A stretch of 5,785 bases of DNA from Bacteriovoracaceae bacterium (lineage in GTDB: Bacteria; Bdellovibrionota; Bacteriovoracia; Bacteriovoracales; Bacteriovoracaceae), in contig JAGSHJ010000201.1 of the NCBI GenBank assembly GCA_023954595.1, positions 1 to 5,785 of the forward strand, read 5' to 3'. Positions 4,595 to 5,785 of this stretch are shown here, in pieces. Positions within the stretch are counted from its first letter, which is position 1. Each line of letters begins with the position of its first letter. The translations under genes and the position numbers were made by a program. Under the pieces are notes generated by a model. The model worked only from the letters and a program-made list of their open reading frames with translations. It did no database searches and was not told the DNA's origin.

Positions 4595-5785
4595 TCAGCG
4601 CAACAAGGTCTTTATCTTCAAGGAGTAAAACGTCCTTCCTGCGGCCAGTGCTATCACAAAAGTGACAGCATATACGCCAAGCGCAATTTTCAGCATAAAC
4701 AGCCAGTCAGGTCTTCCAACTCCATCAAAGAAAACGATTGAAACAATTTGACCCAGCACGACACTAAAGGCAAGCCCTATCACACACGCAATAGTCGCCA
4801 ATATAAAGTATTCTGCAAGCAAAGTTCTAAATAGGCTTGCTGGTGAGAAGCCAAAAACCTTTTGGATCGCCGCTTCAAAGCGCTTTTTCTTTAACTGGTT
4901 CTGAGTAATGGCAAATAGCGTAAAAAATCCAATAGTAAGACACAATCCGGCCATCACGGCCAGTGCAGAGGCCATGGCCTTAAATATGGTCATGATCTTC
5001 TCTACAACTTGAGTAACATTTACGATTGAGACATTTGAAAACTTCTCAACAATGAGGTCTTGAACTTCATAACGACGCTCTTCAGTCATTCCACCTGCAG
5101 AAGCAAGATAAGTCTTAGGAGCATCATCAATTGCACCCGGTTGAAAAACAATAAAGAAGTTAGGTATGAAGCTTGTCCAACGCACTCTTCTAAAGTTGGC
5201 CACTACCCCTTGAACCTCTATTCCTAAAATATCAAAGCTCATTGTGTCGCCTATCTCAAGGCCAAGTCTTCTTGCGTAGCGTTGTTCAATGGACAACTGT
5301 GGAAGTTTATCTTGTCCGTCTATATAGACACCATCAAACTCTTCACCCTCAATGATCTTCTCGCTCTCATTTGGTTTTTCACTAAAGCTTAGATTGATGC
5401 CTCTATTTCTAAATCTTCTGCTTGTTTCCTCTTCTCGGGTAGAAAAGCCTTCTTCGTCCTCTCCTCTTTCAAACTTCTCTCCATTTACCTTTAAGATTCG
5501 AGATCTAATCATGGGTGCCGGAGTGCGAAGGTTGAACTCTTGCTCATTTGCAAGCTTAACCAGGGCGTCTTTTTGCTCCTCTTGGATATCGAAGAGGAAC
5601 AAGTCGGGCTTTTTACCAACATCTTGTTCTAATTCAGATCTAAGAGATATTTCCAACTGACCAATAAGGGATAAAAGCATAACCCCTATCGCTAGGGCAC
5701 AGATTGTAAGTGTTGAAGATAGTCTATCCCTAGAAAAGTATCGAGTAGCAAGCCCCCAAGAAAGGCCAATTGGTCGGTTTAGGTC
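4595..5785 (-). CDS. YbbP-type FtsX-domain ABC transporter permease, C-terminal half (cut by right edge)
   Basis: The frame is open to the right edge and gives 396 residues. The Met at 5680 is internal, because the 35 codons before it already encode family sequence (SWGLATRYFSRDRL) leading into a transmembrane helix. Visible are that helix (about 22-42), a large periplasmic domain (about 45-265) and a C-terminal FtsX domain with helices near 271-293, 322-348 and 361-383, ending at the TGA at 4597-4595. The stretch IPNFFIVFQPGAIDDAPKTY (residues about 207-226) and RLGLEIGDTMSFDI (about 173-186) resemble E. coli YbbP, a permease of about 800 residues that works with the ATPase YbbA; this is by memory. 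Such permeases belong to the type VII (MacB/LolCDE-like) class, which act on envelope substrates. The ATPase partner should lie upstream, outside the window. A stretch rich in Glu, Asp and Arg (about 105-125) is the least conserved-looking part. The class is confident; the substrate is unknown. Confidence 0.9.
   Translation of the reverse strand, partial: DLNRPIGLSWGLATRYFSRDRLSSTLTICALAIGVMLLSLIGQLEISLRSELEQDVGKKPDLFLFDIQEEQKDALVKLANEQEFNLRTPAPMIRSRILKVNGEKFERGEDEEGFSTREEETSRRFRNRGINLSFSEKPNESEKIIEGEEFDGVYIDGQDKLPQLSIEQRYARRLGLEIGDTMSFDILGIEVQGVVANFRRVRWTSFIPNFFIVFQPGAIDDAPKTYLASAGGMTEERRYEVQDLIVEKFSNVSIVNVTQVVEKIMTIFKAMASALAVMAGLCLTIGFFTLFAITQNQLKKKRFEAAIQKVFGFSPASLFRTLLAEYFILATIACVIGLAFSVVLGQIVSIVFFDGVGRPDWLFMLKIALGVYAVTFVIALAAGRTFYSLKIKTLLR

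Noticed and set aside
5352..5660. Plus-strand open frame of about 100 codons
   Set aside because: It is antisense to the periplasmic domain of the ABC permease, and its Ser/Leu-rich composition is typical of a reverse-strand shadow.
4595..5680. Starting the ABC permease at the Met at 5680
   Set aside because: The frame stays open to 5785, and the extra 35 residues carry typical permease sequence leading into the first visible helix. The gene is cut by the window edge.
1..5785. CRISPR array, tRNA or rRNA gene, insertion sequence or attachment site
   Set aside because: No regularly spaced direct repeats, cloverleaf structures, transposase sequence or terminal inverted repeats were seen on either strand.

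Overview
The window is protein-coding DNA of moderately low G+C (about 40% by eye) from a Gram-negative, two-membrane bacterium. An ExbB/ExbD motor pair, a predicted outer-membrane beta-barrel and a cell-envelope ABC permease support this. The gene set, with an Na+/H+-type membrane pyrophosphatase and FecR-domain proteins carrying 'YVPP' repeats, resembles the predatory Bdellovibrionota/Bacteriovorax group. That is an impression from memory and no marker gene here proves it.

All large genes lie on the minus strand. From right to left (direction of transcription) they are: the C-terminal half of a YbbP-type FtsX-domain ABC permease, cut by the right edge; a DedA-family membrane protein; a tightly packed trio of exbB, exbD and a FecR-domain/beta-barrel fusion; and, beyond a convergent terminator, the first 194 codons of hppA, cut by the left edge. 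The only plus-strand gene is a 41-codon membrane-peptide ORF at 820-945. It lies between hppA and the fecR-like gene, has a near-ideal ribosome binding site, and is followed by a strong intrinsic terminator. It is too short for ordinary gene calling.

The trio is the most interesting part. exbB and exbD overlap by 8 bases, and exbD and the fecR-like gene are 5 bases apart, with the ribosome binding site of the latter lying on the exbD stop codon. The third protein has a signal peptide, a periplasmic FecR domain, a charged linker with two YVPP repeats, and a C-terminal beta-barrel of about ten strands. I infer an envelope-spanning apparatus in which a proton-driven inner-membrane motor works with an outer-membrane protein through its FecR domain. 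No TonB, TonB-dependent receptor or ECF sigma factor is present in the window. The usual iron-signalling reading of FecR therefore does not fit what is visible.

The pyrophosphatase fragment shows Glu186 seven residues before the conserved Arg of the FARVG motif, the position called 5.43 in this family. This suggests a particular ion-selectivity subclass. No tRNA, rRNA, CRISPR array, insertion sequence or attachment site was seen, and no gene-free stretch exceeds 300 bases.
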